DNA from: Chitinophaga rhizosphaerae
Lineage (GTDB): Bacteria; Bacteroidota; Bacteroidia; Chitinophagales; Chitinophagaceae
Assembly: GCF_003958645.1 (NCBI RefSeq)
Contig: NZ_RXLO01000013.1
Coordinates: 1 to 64,000 of the forward strand
Length of the DNA stretch: 64,000 nt
Reading direction: 5' to 3'
Shown here piece by piece: positions 1 through 7,772 of this stretch. The stretch's first letter is position 1. Each line of letters starts with the position of its first letter. The position numbers were made by a program, and so were the translations under genes. The notes under the pieces are model-generated. The model worked only from the letters and a program-made list of their open reading frames with translations, did not search any database and was not told the origin of the DNA.

Positions 1-67
1 ATTCGAGTATGCCGGCTGGCAAAAGAAGTTCGATGAGTTGTTTATAGTTCTGGTCCACGGAGATCAT
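1..67 (-). CDS. N-terminal fragment of an ISAon1-like transposase (runs off the left edge)
   Basis: Only the first 22 codons lie inside the window, read on the minus strand from an ATG at 67. They include the core LIELLLPAGILE. I recall this as the start of the small 'ISAon1 family transposase N-terminal region' proteins of Bacteroidota, where a short N-terminal ORF precedes the DDE transposase ORF. Codon use fits coding on this strand. The plus-strand frame across the same bases also stays open but resembles nothing known. The call rests on remembered family resemblance over a very short stretch. No terminal inverted repeat can be located because the element lies outside the window. Confidence 0.5.
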   Translation of the reverse strand, partial: MISVDQNYKQLIELLLPAGILE

Positions 68-216
68 TGATATAGCATGCAAAACAAAGCATTTTTTACT
101 CTTTCCCCCAACTTTTCAACTTGATCCAAAACGCGTCGGGAAAAATTATTTGTGGAATCAGCCGGCCGGATGATGCAATTATCAAAAAAGATTTTACTTT
201 TGCGACCCCGACAAAT

Positions 217-300
217 GCGGAGGTGGCGAAATTGGTAGACGCGCTACTTTGAGGTGGTAGAGCCCGAAAGGGTGTGAGAGTTCGAATCTCTTCCTCCGCA
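217..300 (+). tRNA. tRNA-Leu (anticodon GAG)
   Basis: A full cloverleaf can be drawn. The acceptor stem GCGGAGG pairs with CCTCCGC, and the discriminator base is A. The D-stem is GCG/CGC. The anticodon stem CTACT/GGTAG encloses the loop TTGAGGT, so the anticodon is GAG, reading CUC/CUU leucine codons. A long variable arm (GCCC-GAAA-GGGT) marks it as a class II tRNA, as expected for leucine. The T-loop is TTCGAAT. The 3' CCA is not encoded. It is followed at once by a terminator-like hairpin. Confidence 0.97.
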
Positions 301-308
301 CAGTCTTG

Positions 309-346
309 AAAAGGAGTTATTTCTCGCGAAGTGACTCCTTTTTTCA
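309..346 (+). terminator. Intrinsic terminator behind tRNA-Leu
   Basis: AAAAGGAGT (309-317) pairs with ACTCCTTTT (334-342) and runs into a T-tract. It lies nine bases after the tRNA, so it probably ends the tRNA transcript before the DUF2130 gene. Confidence 0.75.
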
Positions 347-443
347 TGCGCCGGCATGACCAAAAATCGGCTACCTTTACCGCAGCGCAGATACAATGCG
401 CGCCAGCGCCTGTAATTTGACCGCAGGCCAAATCATGTGAAAT

Positions 444-1757
444 ATGGGAACGAATATCAACTGCCCGAACTGCGGACACCTGTTTGTCATGGAAGACGCT
501 ATGGCCGCCGAAATCAAGAAAGACCTCCGCGGAAAGATGGAGACCGAATGGCGCAAGCGCGTGGAGGCCCTCGAAGCCCAGAAATCAGAAATAGAACAGG
601 CCAAACTGCAAATCGTTTTGGAACGCCAGCAAGTCTCGCAAGACAGGCAGCGGCAGGAAGATGAATTGCATAACCGCCTCCAGGCCGAAAAAGCCAAGAT
701 GCAGGAAGCCCTGGGCGAACAGATCCGCAAAAACGTGTCGGCCGATTTCGAAAACCAGCTCCGCCTCATGCGCGAAGCGCAAATGGCCAACGAGGAAAAA
801 CTGAAACAGGCACGCCTCCAGGAGCTGGACTTCCTCCGCAAAACACAGGAGCTCCAGAACCGCGAACAGGAGCTCGACCTCATCCTCCAGAAAAAAATCA
901 TCGAAGAACGGAACTATATCGCCGAACAGATCCGCCGGGAAGAAAGCGAACGTAATAATATCCGCGAAACCGAATACCAGCTCCGCCTGAAGGAAATGGA
1001 AAAACAGCTCGACGATCAGCGCCGCCTCGCCGAAGAAATGCGCCGCAAAGCCGAACAGGGCTCCATGCAGTTGCAGGGCGAAGTGCAGGAACTGGCGCTG
1101 GAAGAAATGCTGCGCGCCGCTTTCCCGTTCGATGAAGTGAGCGAAGTCGGCAAAGGAGTCAGGGGCGCGGATTGCATCCAGACCGTCCGCAACCAGTTCG
1201 GCCAGGAGTGCGGGAAGATCATTTATGAATCCAAGCGCACGAAAGACTTTTCCCGCGAATGGATCGAAAAACTGAAGGCAGACATGCGCTCCCAGGGGGC
1301 AGACGTGGCCGTGCTGGTGACGCAGGCGCTGCCCAAAGACATGGACCGTTTCGGCGAAAAGGAAGGCGTATGGATCTGCACGTTCCAGGAAGTGAAAAGC
1401 CTCACGTTCGTACTGCGCGACGCCATCCTTAAAGTTTACAACGCCGTGAAATCGCAGGAAAATAAAGGCGATAAAATGCGCCTGCTCTACCATTACCTCA
1501 CCAGCGGCGAGTTCGCCGAGCAATGGAGCGCCATCCGCGAAGGGTTCCGGTCCATGAAAATATCCATCCAGAAAGAACGCGAAGCCATGGAAAAACTCTG
1601 GAAAGCCCGCGAAAAACAACTGGAAAAAGTTTTGCTCAACGCCGCCCACATCAAAGGGTCCATCGAAGGCATCGCCGGAAGCGATTCGGTAGACCTGCAA
1701 TTGCTCGACGATGCCGCCGAAGCATTGCTCGGATCGCCAGACAACGGCAACGATTGA
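444..1757 (+). CDS. DUF2130 protein with zinc-knuckle start and long coiled coil
   Basis: This is a 437-residue cytoplasmic protein. Residues 7-10 form a CPNC knuckle (C7, C10) in a short N-terminal segment. Roughly residues 25-215 are a highly charged Glu/Gln/Arg-rich coiled coil. The C-terminal half, from about residue 220, matches the DUF2130 region as I know it, including stretches such as GADCIQTVRNQFGQECGKI and DVAVLVTQALP that resemble restriction-endonuclease-fold nucleases. The biological role of the family is not established, and a DNA-associated function is inference. A -7-like element TACCTTTAC lies at 372-380. No SD-like sequence decides the start, but the Cys motif requires a start at or before this ATG. 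Confidence 0.85.
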   Translation: MGTNINCPNCGHLFVMEDAMAAEIKKDLRGKMETEWRKRVEALEAQKSEIEQAKLQIVLERQQVSQDRQRQEDELHNRLQAEKAKMQEALGEQIRKNVSADFENQLRLMREAQMANEEKLKQARLQELDFLRKTQELQNREQELDLILQKKIIEERNYIAEQIRREESERNNIRETEYQLRLKEMEKQLDDQRRLAEEMRRKAEQGSMQLQGEVQELALEEMLRAAFPFDEVSEVGKGVRGADCIQTVRNQFGQECGKIIYESKRTKDFSREWIEKLKADMRSQGADVAVLVTQALPKDMDRFGEKEGVWICTFQEVKSLTFVLRDAILKVYNAVKSQENKGDKMRLLYHYLTSGEFAEQWSAIREGFRSMKISIQKEREAMEKLWKAREKQLEKVLLNAAHIKGSIEGIAGSDSVDLQLLDDAAEALLGSPDNGND

Positions 1758-1820
1758 CATTTTCAAAAAAAATGTGATATAAACCTTGCGCGGCGGATTT
1801 TGCCGTCATACATTTACTAC

Positions 1821-2465
1821 ATGAAAAACCAAAAGTATCAATCCGTTATATTCGATCTCGGCGCCGTACTGGTAGACTGGAACCCGCGCTACCTGTACAA
1901 TAAAGTTTTCAAGACGCCGGAAGAAACGGATTACTTCCTGGAAAATATCTGCACATCCGACTGGAACGAAATGCAGGACGAAGGCCGCAGCCTGCAAGAC
2001 GGTACGGAACTGCTCGTGGCGGAACACCCTGCGTTCGAAGCGCAGATCCGCGCGTTTTACGGCAGGTGGAAGGAAATGCTGGGAGGCGATATTGCCGGTA
2101 CGGTAGACATCCTGAAAGAACTGAAGGAAAGCGGTCGATTTAAATTATACGCGCTCACCAACTGGTCTAACGAAACTTTTCCCATCGCGCTGATTGAATA
2201 CCCCTGGTTGCAGTGGTTCGACGGGATCGTGGTATCGGGCCGCGAAAAAATGCGCAAACCCCATGCGGCATTTTATCAGTTGCTCACAGAGCGCCACGCG
2301 ATCGACAAAAGCCAGGCCATCTTTATCGACGATAATCTCCGCAATGTAAAAGGTGCGGAAGCATTCGGGATCGAATCCATCCACTTCCAATCACCCGAAC
2401 AATTGCGCGAAGCCCTGCTCAGCCGCGGAATCCTTTCCAGCGCTGCGGTACAGCAACAACAGTAA
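1821..2465 (+). CDS. HAD-superfamily phosphatase (HAD-IA, YihX-like)
   Basis: A 214-residue haloacid dehalogenase-like hydrolase, probably acting on a small phosphorylated metabolite. Motif I is VIFDLGAVLVDWN, with the nucleophile Asp at residue 12. Motif II is LTNWS. Motifs III/IV comprise a Lys near KMRKPH and the FIDDNLRNV aspartates near the C-terminus. DLGxVL with Gly where classical members carry the second Asp is common in the YihX/epoxide-hydrolase-like branch. The ATG at 1821 is chosen over an in-frame TTG at 1800 because it places motif I at the usual distance from the N-terminus. The substrate cannot be read from sequence. Confidence 0.85.
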   Translation: MKNQKYQSVIFDLGAVLVDWNPRYLYNKVFKTPEETDYFLENICTSDWNEMQDEGRSLQDGTELLVAEHPAFEAQIRAFYGRWKEMLGGDIAGTVDILKELKESGRFKLYALTNWSNETFPIALIEYPWLQWFDGIVVSGREKMRKPHAAFYQLLTERHAIDKSQAIFIDDNLRNVKGAEAFGIESIHFQSPEQLREALLSRGILSSAAVQQQQ

Positions 2466-2502
2466 TATCCCATCCGATTTTCATATCATCGAAAAAGTTT
2501 AT

Positions 2503-2530
2503 GCAAGCCGCCACCATGGCGGCTTTGCTT
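2503..2530 (+). terminator. Terminator after the HAD phosphatase gene
   Basis: AAGCCGCC (2505-2512) and GGCGGCTT (2518-2525) form an 8-bp stem with a 5-base loop, followed by a short T-rich stretch. The remaining ~160 bases up to 2691 hold no gene I can support. Confidence 0.6.
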
Positions 2531-2690
2531 TAACATTTCCTTTAGTCAACTTTAACGTTTTTCTGGTAAACGGCCGGTAACATTCACGCGTCTATAGCGT
2601 TTGAATAGGAAACAGGCCGGAACAGCCCCAGCAACGGCTGCAACGCCGGTTATTTTTTGGCATACTATAAGGAAATAAAATCGAAAGCAT

Positions 2691-3335
2691 ATGAAAAGAA
2701 CAGGACTGATGTTAAGTGCGCTTGCCGCTTTCGTAGTGTTGGTCAGCAGCTGCCGTAAAGAGCCGCTGAACGATATGACTGCGGAAGAGTCGCGCATTTA
2801 CGTGACCAACTACGACGAAAAGGCTGATTTCACCACATTCAAAACGTTCAGTATAGTGGACTCCGTTGCGGTGATCAGCAACAGGGAGGGCTCCAAAAAG
2901 GAATTGACCCAGTACGACCAGCAGCTGCTGGCCCAACTCAAATCACAGATGCAGGCCCGCGGGTATACGCTCGTGGACAAAGCGGCGAAACCTGACCTCG
3001 CCATGAACGTTAGCCGCATCGACAATACCACCACATCCATCGGGTACAATCCGGGATACTGGGCCGGATGGCCGGGTTACTGGGACACCGGTTACTGGGG
3101 CTATCCCGGATGGGGATACTGGTTCCCCAGTTATTACAACGTTTTCCGCTATAACGAGAAATCCGTTGCGGTAGACCTGCTCGATCTGAAGAACGCCAAA
3201 ACCGGCGAAGGCAACAAATTAACGGCCATCTGGAACGTTATGCTGCGCGGTTCCGGCGTTTGGAACGGCAACAACATCGAAACCATGGTGAAAGCCGTTT
3301 TCGACCAGAGCCAGTATCTGAAAACCACTAACTAG
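2691..3335 (+). CDS. DUF4136-family lipoprotein
   Basis: A 214-residue exported lipoprotein. A basic-hydrophobic signal ends in the lipobox LVSSC with the lipidated Cys at 21. The mature part begins with a beta-rich domain (YVTNYDEKADFTTFKTFSI) typical of DUF4136, which occurs in many Bacteroidota and Proteobacteria envelope lipoproteins of unknown function. A glycine/tryptophan/tyrosine-rich segment (about residues 120-150, repeated WAGWPGYWDTGYWGYPGWG-type residues) interrupts it and may be a flexible or surface-exposed loop. The beta-barrel gene follows 48 bp downstream and could be co-transcribed. A second protein of similar layout lies at 20576-21217. Confidence 0.82.
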   Translation: MKRTGLMLSALAAFVVLVSSCRKEPLNDMTAEESRIYVTNYDEKADFTTFKTFSIVDSVAVISNREGSKKELTQYDQQLLAQLKSQMQARGYTLVDKAAKPDLAMNVSRIDNTTTSIGYNPGYWAGWPGYWDTGYWGYPGWGYWFPSYYNVFRYNEKSVAVDLLDLKNAKTGEGNKLTAIWNVMLRGSGVWNGNNIETMVKAVFDQSQYLKTTN

Positions 3336-3383
3336 GCGAGTGGGATTTTTGTAACAGACAGGTAAAGTTAAAATCGACAAGTC

Positions 3384-4007
3384 ATGAAAAGTATTAAAAC
3401 CATCATATTGGGCCTGGCATTGATCGCCGGCGGCGCCGTTGCCGCCCATGCGCAAAGCCGTCCGCCCCTTTCCGTTAACGTCAATTATTCGATCGCGCAG
3501 CCGCTGGGCTCGCTGAAGGATTATGCCGATAAAACCAGTTTCCGCGGTTGGAACGTAGGTGTGCAATATCACCTGAACGATCAGCTGGCAGTGGGTTTGA
3601 AGACCGGTTTCGGGGATTTTTATGAAAGGGTCCCCCGCGCGGTGTATCCCGGAAAAGGTGAAGACATCTCCGCCGTGCAAACGCGTACCCTGCAAACCAT
3701 TCCCATCCTCGCAACCGTGCAATACACTTTCACCAAACCGGATGCGGCCGTGCTGCCCTATGCTGGGCTGGGGATCGGTACCGCGAATATGAATTACGAG
3801 AAATATTGGGGCGAATTCGTGGAGAAAGAAAACAAATGGGCGTTCCAGGTGAGCCCGGAAGTGGGCGTGAACGTGCCTTTCGGGAAATATTCACCGTTTA
3901 TGTTCAACGCCAGCGTGCAATATAATTATGCGCCGTACAAACAGTTCGAAATCAAGAATTTCAACACGGTACAGGCCAACATAGGTTTGAAGTTCCATAT
4001 CCAGTAA
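3384..4007 (+). CDS. Outer membrane beta-barrel protein (OmpA/porin-like small barrel)
   Basis: 207 residues with a cleavable signal peptide ending AHAQ. The rest is alternating hydrophobic/polar strands ending in an aromatic-rich C-terminal strand (ANIGLKFHIQ), as in outer membrane protein beta-barrel domain proteins (PF13505/PF13568 type). About eight strands are plausible at this length. It has no recognisable ligand or enzymatic motif. It sits 48 bp after the DUF4136 lipoprotein and just before a strong terminator, so the two may form a small envelope operon. Confidence 0.8.
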   Translation: MKSIKTIILGLALIAGGAVAAHAQSRPPLSVNVNYSIAQPLGSLKDYADKTSFRGWNVGVQYHLNDQLAVGLKTGFGDFYERVPRAVYPGKGEDISAVQTRTLQTIPILATVQYTFTKPDAAVLPYAGLGIGTANMNYEKYWGEFVEKENKWAFQVSPEVGVNVPFGKYSPFMFNASVQYNYAPYKQFEIKNFNTVQANIGLKFHIQ

Positions 4008-4043
4008 TAAGGACCATCAATTTAACGGAACATGTGAAGTGGA

Positions 4044-4077
4044 GGGGCCGCCAATTCGGGCGGCCCCATTTTTTTAC
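4044..4077 (+). terminator. Strong intrinsic terminator
   Basis: GGGGCCGCC (4044-4052) pairs perfectly with GGCGGCCCC (4059-4067) around a 6-base loop and is followed by ATTTTTTT. It closes the lipoprotein/barrel unit, facing the convergent apbE gene. Confidence 0.9.
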
Positions 4078-4079
4078 CG

Positions 4080-5060
4080 TTAATGAACGGTGAAGAAGCC
4101 TTCGGAATATTTTTCTCGGATGGAACCGTCGGCGTCTTTATAAATGAAAAACGCTTCCAGCTTAAGTTTCGGGTGTTGCCGGATGAATTCAATGCCCTTT
4201 TCCACGCCGAGGAGAATGAGCGCATTGTCGTAAGCATCGGCCGTCATGGCATCGGGTGCAGTTACGGTAACGGTGATGATGTTGTTGTGGACGGCTTCGC
4301 CGGTTTTGGGGTGGATGGTATGGGCGAAACGGGTGCCCCCTTCGTCGAAAAACCGTTGGTAATTGCCGCTGGTGGCCACCGCGCGATCGCTCAAATGCAG
4401 CAACGCCCCGTTCCCTTCGTTCCCGTCTTTCCGCTCTATCCCCACGCTCCAGGGCTGGTTCTTATCGTTGTGGCCCTTGGCCGCCAGTTCTCCGCCCACA
4501 TCCACCAGGTAATTCCTGATCCCGCGCGATTGCAAAAATTTCGCGATCACATCGGTCGTATATCCCTGCGCGATACCGTTGCAGTCGATTTCTACGCCGG
4601 GGTGTTTTTTCAGGAGGTATTTGGCGCGGATGATGAGCTTCTCATAACCCACACGCCTGAGCGTTTGCTGGATATCCGCATCCGACGGGCGTCCTTTTTT
4701 ATGCCGCACCACGCCGAAGCCCCAAAGGTCTACGAGCGGTTTCACGGTAATGTCGAACATTCCATCGGTGATGCGGCTCACTTCCTGCGCCTTCCGGACC
4801 ACGGGGCGCATGTAAGCGTCCATCACTACTTTTTCGCCTTCGTTGAACCGGTTGATGAGCGACCCGGGCTGGTAGAGCGAAAGTGAACGGTCGATCTGCC
4901 GGAACAGGGATTCCACTTCGGGTTTGAGCGAAGTACTGTCTTTTCCGAGATATTTCACGATGTAGTAGGTGCCTTGTGCTTTCCCGGAGATGGTAACAGT
5001 CTGTTGCGCGGTTGCATGGATGAAGGCCAGGAGGCATCCGGCCAGAAAAATTCCCTTCAT
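4080..5060 (-). CDS. apbE: FAD:protein FMN transferase (ApbE family)
   Basis: A 326-residue ApbE-family flavin transferase. The family attaches FMN from FAD to Thr/Ser of target proteins in a Mg-dependent reaction. Recognisable segments are GTYYIVKY near the N-terminus, SLYQPGSLINRFN, FDITVKPLVDLWGFG, the IDCNGIAQGYTTD block, YLVDVGGELAAKG, and THTIHPKTG/VTVTAPDAMTADAY near the end. The ATG at 5060 gives a signal peptide (MKGIFLAGCLLAFIHATAQ), consistent with periplasmic action. An alternative ATG at 5084 overlaps the stop of the upstream acyl-CoA dehydrogenase gene (ATGA). That implies translational coupling but puts charged and aromatic residues in front of the signal. No Nqr, Rnf or other flavinylation target is in the window. 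Confidence 0.92.
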   Translation of the reverse strand: MKGIFLAGCLLAFIHATAQQTVTISGKAQGTYYIVKYLGKDSTSLKPEVESLFRQIDRSLSLYQPGSLINRFNEGEKVVMDAYMRPVVRKAQEVSRITDGMFDITVKPLVDLWGFGVVRHKKGRPSDADIQQTLRRVGYEKLIIRAKYLLKKHPGVEIDCNGIAQGYTTDVIAKFLQSRGIRNYLVDVGGELAAKGHNDKNQPWSVGIERKDGNEGNGALLHLSDRAVATSGNYQRFFDEGGTRFAHTIHPKTGEAVHNNIITVTVTAPDAMTADAYDNALILLGVEKGIEFIRQHPKLKLEAFFIYKDADGSIREKYSEGFFTVH

Positions 5061-5080
5061 GCGGCCAAAATAATAAAACG

Positions 5081-6259
5081 TCATGAGAAAGCATTCAGGC
5101 CGGTGATATCCATGCCGGTGATGAGGAGATGCACTTCGTGCGTGCCTTCGTAGGTGATGACGCTTTCGAGGTTCATCATGTGGCGCATGATGGGGTATTC
5201 GCCGCTGATGCCCATGGCGCCGAGGATTTGCCGCGCCTCCCGGGCAATGCGCGTCGCGGTTTCGCAGGCGTTGCGCTTGGCCATGGAGATTTGTTCGGCA
5301 GTGTCCTTGCCGGCGTTGCGGAGCATACCGAGGCGCCAGTTGAGGAGTTGTGCCTTGGTGATATCGGTGATCATTTCCGCCAGTTTTTTCTGGATCAGCT
5401 GAAACCCGGCGATGGGCCTGCCGAACTGAACGCGCTCTTTCGCGTAGCGCAGGGCGGTGTCGTAACAATCCATCGCCGCGCCGATAGCGCCCCAGGCGAT
5501 GCCGTAGCGGGCAGACGACAGGCAGGAGAGGGGCGCCTTCAGCCCCCGGGCTTCGGGCAGCAGGTTGGTTTTCGGGATGCGGACGTTGTCGAGCACCAAT
5601 TCGCCGGTGGCACTGGCGCGCAGGCTCCATTTGCTTTTGGTTTCCGGTGTGGAAAACCCTTCCATCCCGCGCTCCACGATCACGCCGCGCACCTTGCCTT
5701 CGGGATCTTTCGCCCAAACCAGGGCAATATCGGCGAAGGGGGCGTTGGAAATCCACATCTTCGTGCCGTTCAGTAATATATGGTCGCCGTCGTCGTCGAA
5801 GTAAGTCAGCATACCCGCCGGATTGGAGCCGAAATCGGGTTCCGTGAGCCCGAAGCAGCCCATCATTTCCCCGCTGGCCAGGCGCGGCAGGAAACGCTTT
5901 TTCTGCGCTTCGCTGCCGAATGCATAAATGGGATACATGACCAGGGAACCCTGAACAGAGGCCGTAGACCGGATGCCGCTGTCGCCCCGCTCCAGCTCCT
6001 GCATCATGAGGCCATAAGAAATATGGTCCATCCCGCCACCACCGTACTCCGCAGGGATCGTAGGGCCGAAGCAGCCAAGCGCCCCCAGCGGCCGGAGAAT
6101 ATGATGCGGGAACTCCGCCCGCTGGCAGCAGTCGTCTATGATCGGGCTGATCTCTTTCTTCACCCAGTCGCGCACCGCGGCGCGCACGAGGCGGTGTTCG
6201 TCTGTCAACAATTCGTCGATGGCATAATAATCGGGCGATTGGAATAAGTCCTGGTGCAT
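5081..6259 (-). CDS. Acyl-CoA dehydrogenase, glutaryl-CoA dehydrogenase-like
   Basis: 392 residues, the usual length for the family. It is an FAD enzyme that oxidises an acyl-CoA to the enoyl-CoA. Motifs seen include CFGLTEPDFGSNPAG (flavin/substrate loop), TKMWISNAPFADIALVWAK, and the terminal YEGTHEVHLLITGMDITG with the likely catalytic Glu at 371. The arrangement EGTH near the end is that of glutaryl-CoA dehydrogenases (EGTHDIH in the human enzyme), which also decarboxylate to crotonyl-CoA in lysine/tryptophan breakdown. Substrate assignment is inference. The open frame extends upstream to 6835, but the MHQDLF start at 6259 matches family length. It is probably co-transcribed with apbE. 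Confidence 0.88.
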   Translation of the reverse strand: MHQDLFQSPDYYAIDELLTDEHRLVRAAVRDWVKKEISPIIDDCCQRAEFPHHILRPLGALGCFGPTIPAEYGGGGMDHISYGLMMQELERGDSGIRSTASVQGSLVMYPIYAFGSEAQKKRFLPRLASGEMMGCFGLTEPDFGSNPAGMLTYFDDDGDHILLNGTKMWISNAPFADIALVWAKDPEGKVRGVIVERGMEGFSTPETKSKWSLRASATGELVLDNVRIPKTNLLPEARGLKAPLSCLSSARYGIAWGAIGAAMDCYDTALRYAKERVQFGRPIAGFQLIQKKLAEMITDITKAQLLNWRLGMLRNAGKDTAEQISMAKRNACETATRIAREARQILGAMGISGEYPIMRHMMNLESVITYEGTHEVHLLITGMDITGLNAFS

Positions 6260-6337
6260 GGTGTTAGATTTTTGCTGTATCTCCGAATTTACGGAATTAC
6301 GCCAAAGTTGTACCTTCGGCCGGCAAATCTGTCGCTT

Positions 6338-6781
6338 ATGGCCAAATTGATACCTGTGTTCCTGCTGGGCGTTTTCCTGACGTTCGTGATCGCCAGTTTT
6401 TCTTCCCGGCTGAAACAAAATCCGCAAGGAACGGCGGCGCTTCAGCCTGCCACAGCGGATTCCCTGACACAGGCAAACATCGTACAGCAGTATTGGATGG
6501 TTTTTTTCCGGAATGGGGACCATATGCAGCAGGATTCTGCGGCTGCCGCGTTGATAGACGAAGCGCACGTGCTCCACATCCGCAACCTCACCCGCGAAGG
6601 CAAAATGATGCTGGCCGGCGCGTTTGCGGAATATGAGGATATGCGCGGGATGTATGTCCTGAAAGCGGCCGACAGCCTGGATGCGGCAAAAATGGTCATG
6701 GCCGATTCCGCCGTGGCGACGGGGCGGCTCCGGTTCGACATCAAGCCCTGGTGGACGGCCCGCAATTGTGTTTTCAAATAA
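6338..6781 (+). CDS. Membrane-anchored YciI-like protein
   Basis: 147 residues. Residues 1-22 are a hydrophobic segment (signal anchor or signal peptide). The rest, from about residue 50, resembles the YciI/YCII-related ferredoxin-like fold: YWMVFFRNGDHM, then HIRNLTREGKMMLAGAF, RGMYVLKAADSLDAAKMV, and a DIKPWWTA ending. The YCII fold is known from small dimeric proteins and dehydrochlorinases with a conserved His. The function of exported versions is unknown. It diverges from the acyl-CoA dehydrogenase gene, with a -7-like TACCTTCGG at 6311-6319. Confidence 0.72.
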   Translation: MAKLIPVFLLGVFLTFVIASFSSRLKQNPQGTAALQPATADSLTQANIVQQYWMVFFRNGDHMQQDSAAAALIDEAHVLHIRNLTREGKMMLAGAFAEYEDMRGMYVLKAADSLDAAKMVMADSAVATGRLRFDIKPWWTARNCVFK

Positions 6782-6796
6782 GCTTACCAAAAACGG

Positions 6797-6820
6797 AAAC
6801 GCCCCCGGCCGGGAGCGTTT
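6797..6820. terminator. Possible shared terminator between convergent genes
   Basis: AAACGC (6797-6802) pairs with GCGTTT (6815-6820) around a GC-rich palindromic centre. It lies between the converging YciI-like gene and pyrF. The T-tail is weak, so this is tentative. Confidence 0.4.
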
Positions 6821-6855
6821 CACTATGATTTCCAATAACTTTTACCAGGTTTGAC

Positions 6856-7656
6856 TTACAGGTAGGTCGCCATTTCCGCCTGAAGGGCCTGTGCCGCGGC
6901 ACGCGCGTCTTCCGCGAACTTCTCGTCGTTGCCGGCGTAAATTACGGCGCGACTGGCATTTACCAGCAGCCCTACATCCCCGTTCATCCCCTTTTCGGAA
7001 ATATCCTTGAGACTGCCGCCCTGCGCGCCCACACCGGGCACGAGGAAGAAGTGGTGGGGCACGATCTTGCGGATGGCGGCTACGGAATCGGCCTGTGTGG
7101 CGCCTACTACGAACATCATATTGTCCGGAGTGCCCCAGGACGCGCATGTGCGCAGCACTTTTTCGTACAAAAGGCCGTCGCCGGCGGGTTGCAGCTGGAA
7201 GTCGGCGCTACCGGCGTTGCTGGTGAGGCCGAGCACGATGGCGAATTTGTCGCTGAAGCCGAGGAAGGGCTCCACGCTGTCGCGGCCCATGTAAGGCGCT
7301 ACAGTTACGGAGTCGAAGCCGTAGGTCTCGTAAAAGGTTTTGGCGTAATAGGTGGACGTGTTGCCGATATCGCCGCGTTTGGCGTCGGCGATGGTGAATA
7401 AGGTTTTAGGGATATATTCGATGGTGCGCTGGAGGCTTTCCCATCCGCGAATGCCCTGGCACTCGTAAAATGCGGTGTTGATTTTGTAGGCGACGCAAAG
7501 GTCGTGCGTGGCGTCGATGATGGCTTTGTTGAAGGCGAACATCGGATCGGGGTGGGAAAGCAGGTGTTTTGGAATCTTCTGCATGTCCGTATCCAGACCG
7601 ATACATAAGTAAGATTTCCTGTCCCTGATGAGCTGCACCAATTCCTGTCTATTCAT
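6856..7656 (-). CDS. pyrF: Orotidine 5'-phosphate decarboxylase (type 2)
   Basis: 266 residues. The enzyme decarboxylates OMP to UMP, the last step of de novo pyrimidine synthesis. It is of the longer subfamily (TIGR02127-like). Seen are the N-terminal LCIGLDTDMQKIP, FNKAIIDATHDLCVAYKINTAFYE, the catalytic DAKRGDIGNTSTYYAK with its Asp/Lys pair, and the phosphate-binding end VPGVGAQGGSLKD and VNASRAVIY. The first Met at 7656 places LCIGLDTD at the usual position. It stands alone, with no other pyrimidine genes adjacent. Confidence 0.96.
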   Translation of the reverse strand: MNRQELVQLIRDRKSYLCIGLDTDMQKIPKHLLSHPDPMFAFNKAIIDATHDLCVAYKINTAFYECQGIRGWESLQRTIEYIPKTLFTIADAKRGDIGNTSTYYAKTFYETYGFDSVTVAPYMGRDSVEPFLGFSDKFAIVLGLTSNAGSADFQLQPAGDGLLYEKVLRTCASWGTPDNMMFVVGATQADSVAAIRKIVPHHFFLVPGVGAQGGSLKDISEKGMNGDVGLLVNASRAVIYAGNDEKFAEDARAAAQALQAEMATYL

Positions 7657-7772
7657 AATTTGTTTTCAGTGTTAGCGCGAATTTCCGGCATTTTTGTCAA
7701 TTCCCGATTTTGATTTTCCAATTTTACTTCTTAATTTTTCCCCGGTCCACGATTGTCGAAAAACTGATTTCC

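Noticed and set aside
1..70. Plus-strand C-terminal fragment ending at 70
   Set aside because: Its frame is open but resembles nothing. The minus-strand reading has a recognisable transposase start.
585..1766. Long open frame on the minus strand opposite the DUF2130 gene
   Set aside because: Shadow of a GC-rich coiled-coil gene. Composition is Phe/Ala-rich nonsense, and the plus-strand protein has clear domain structure.
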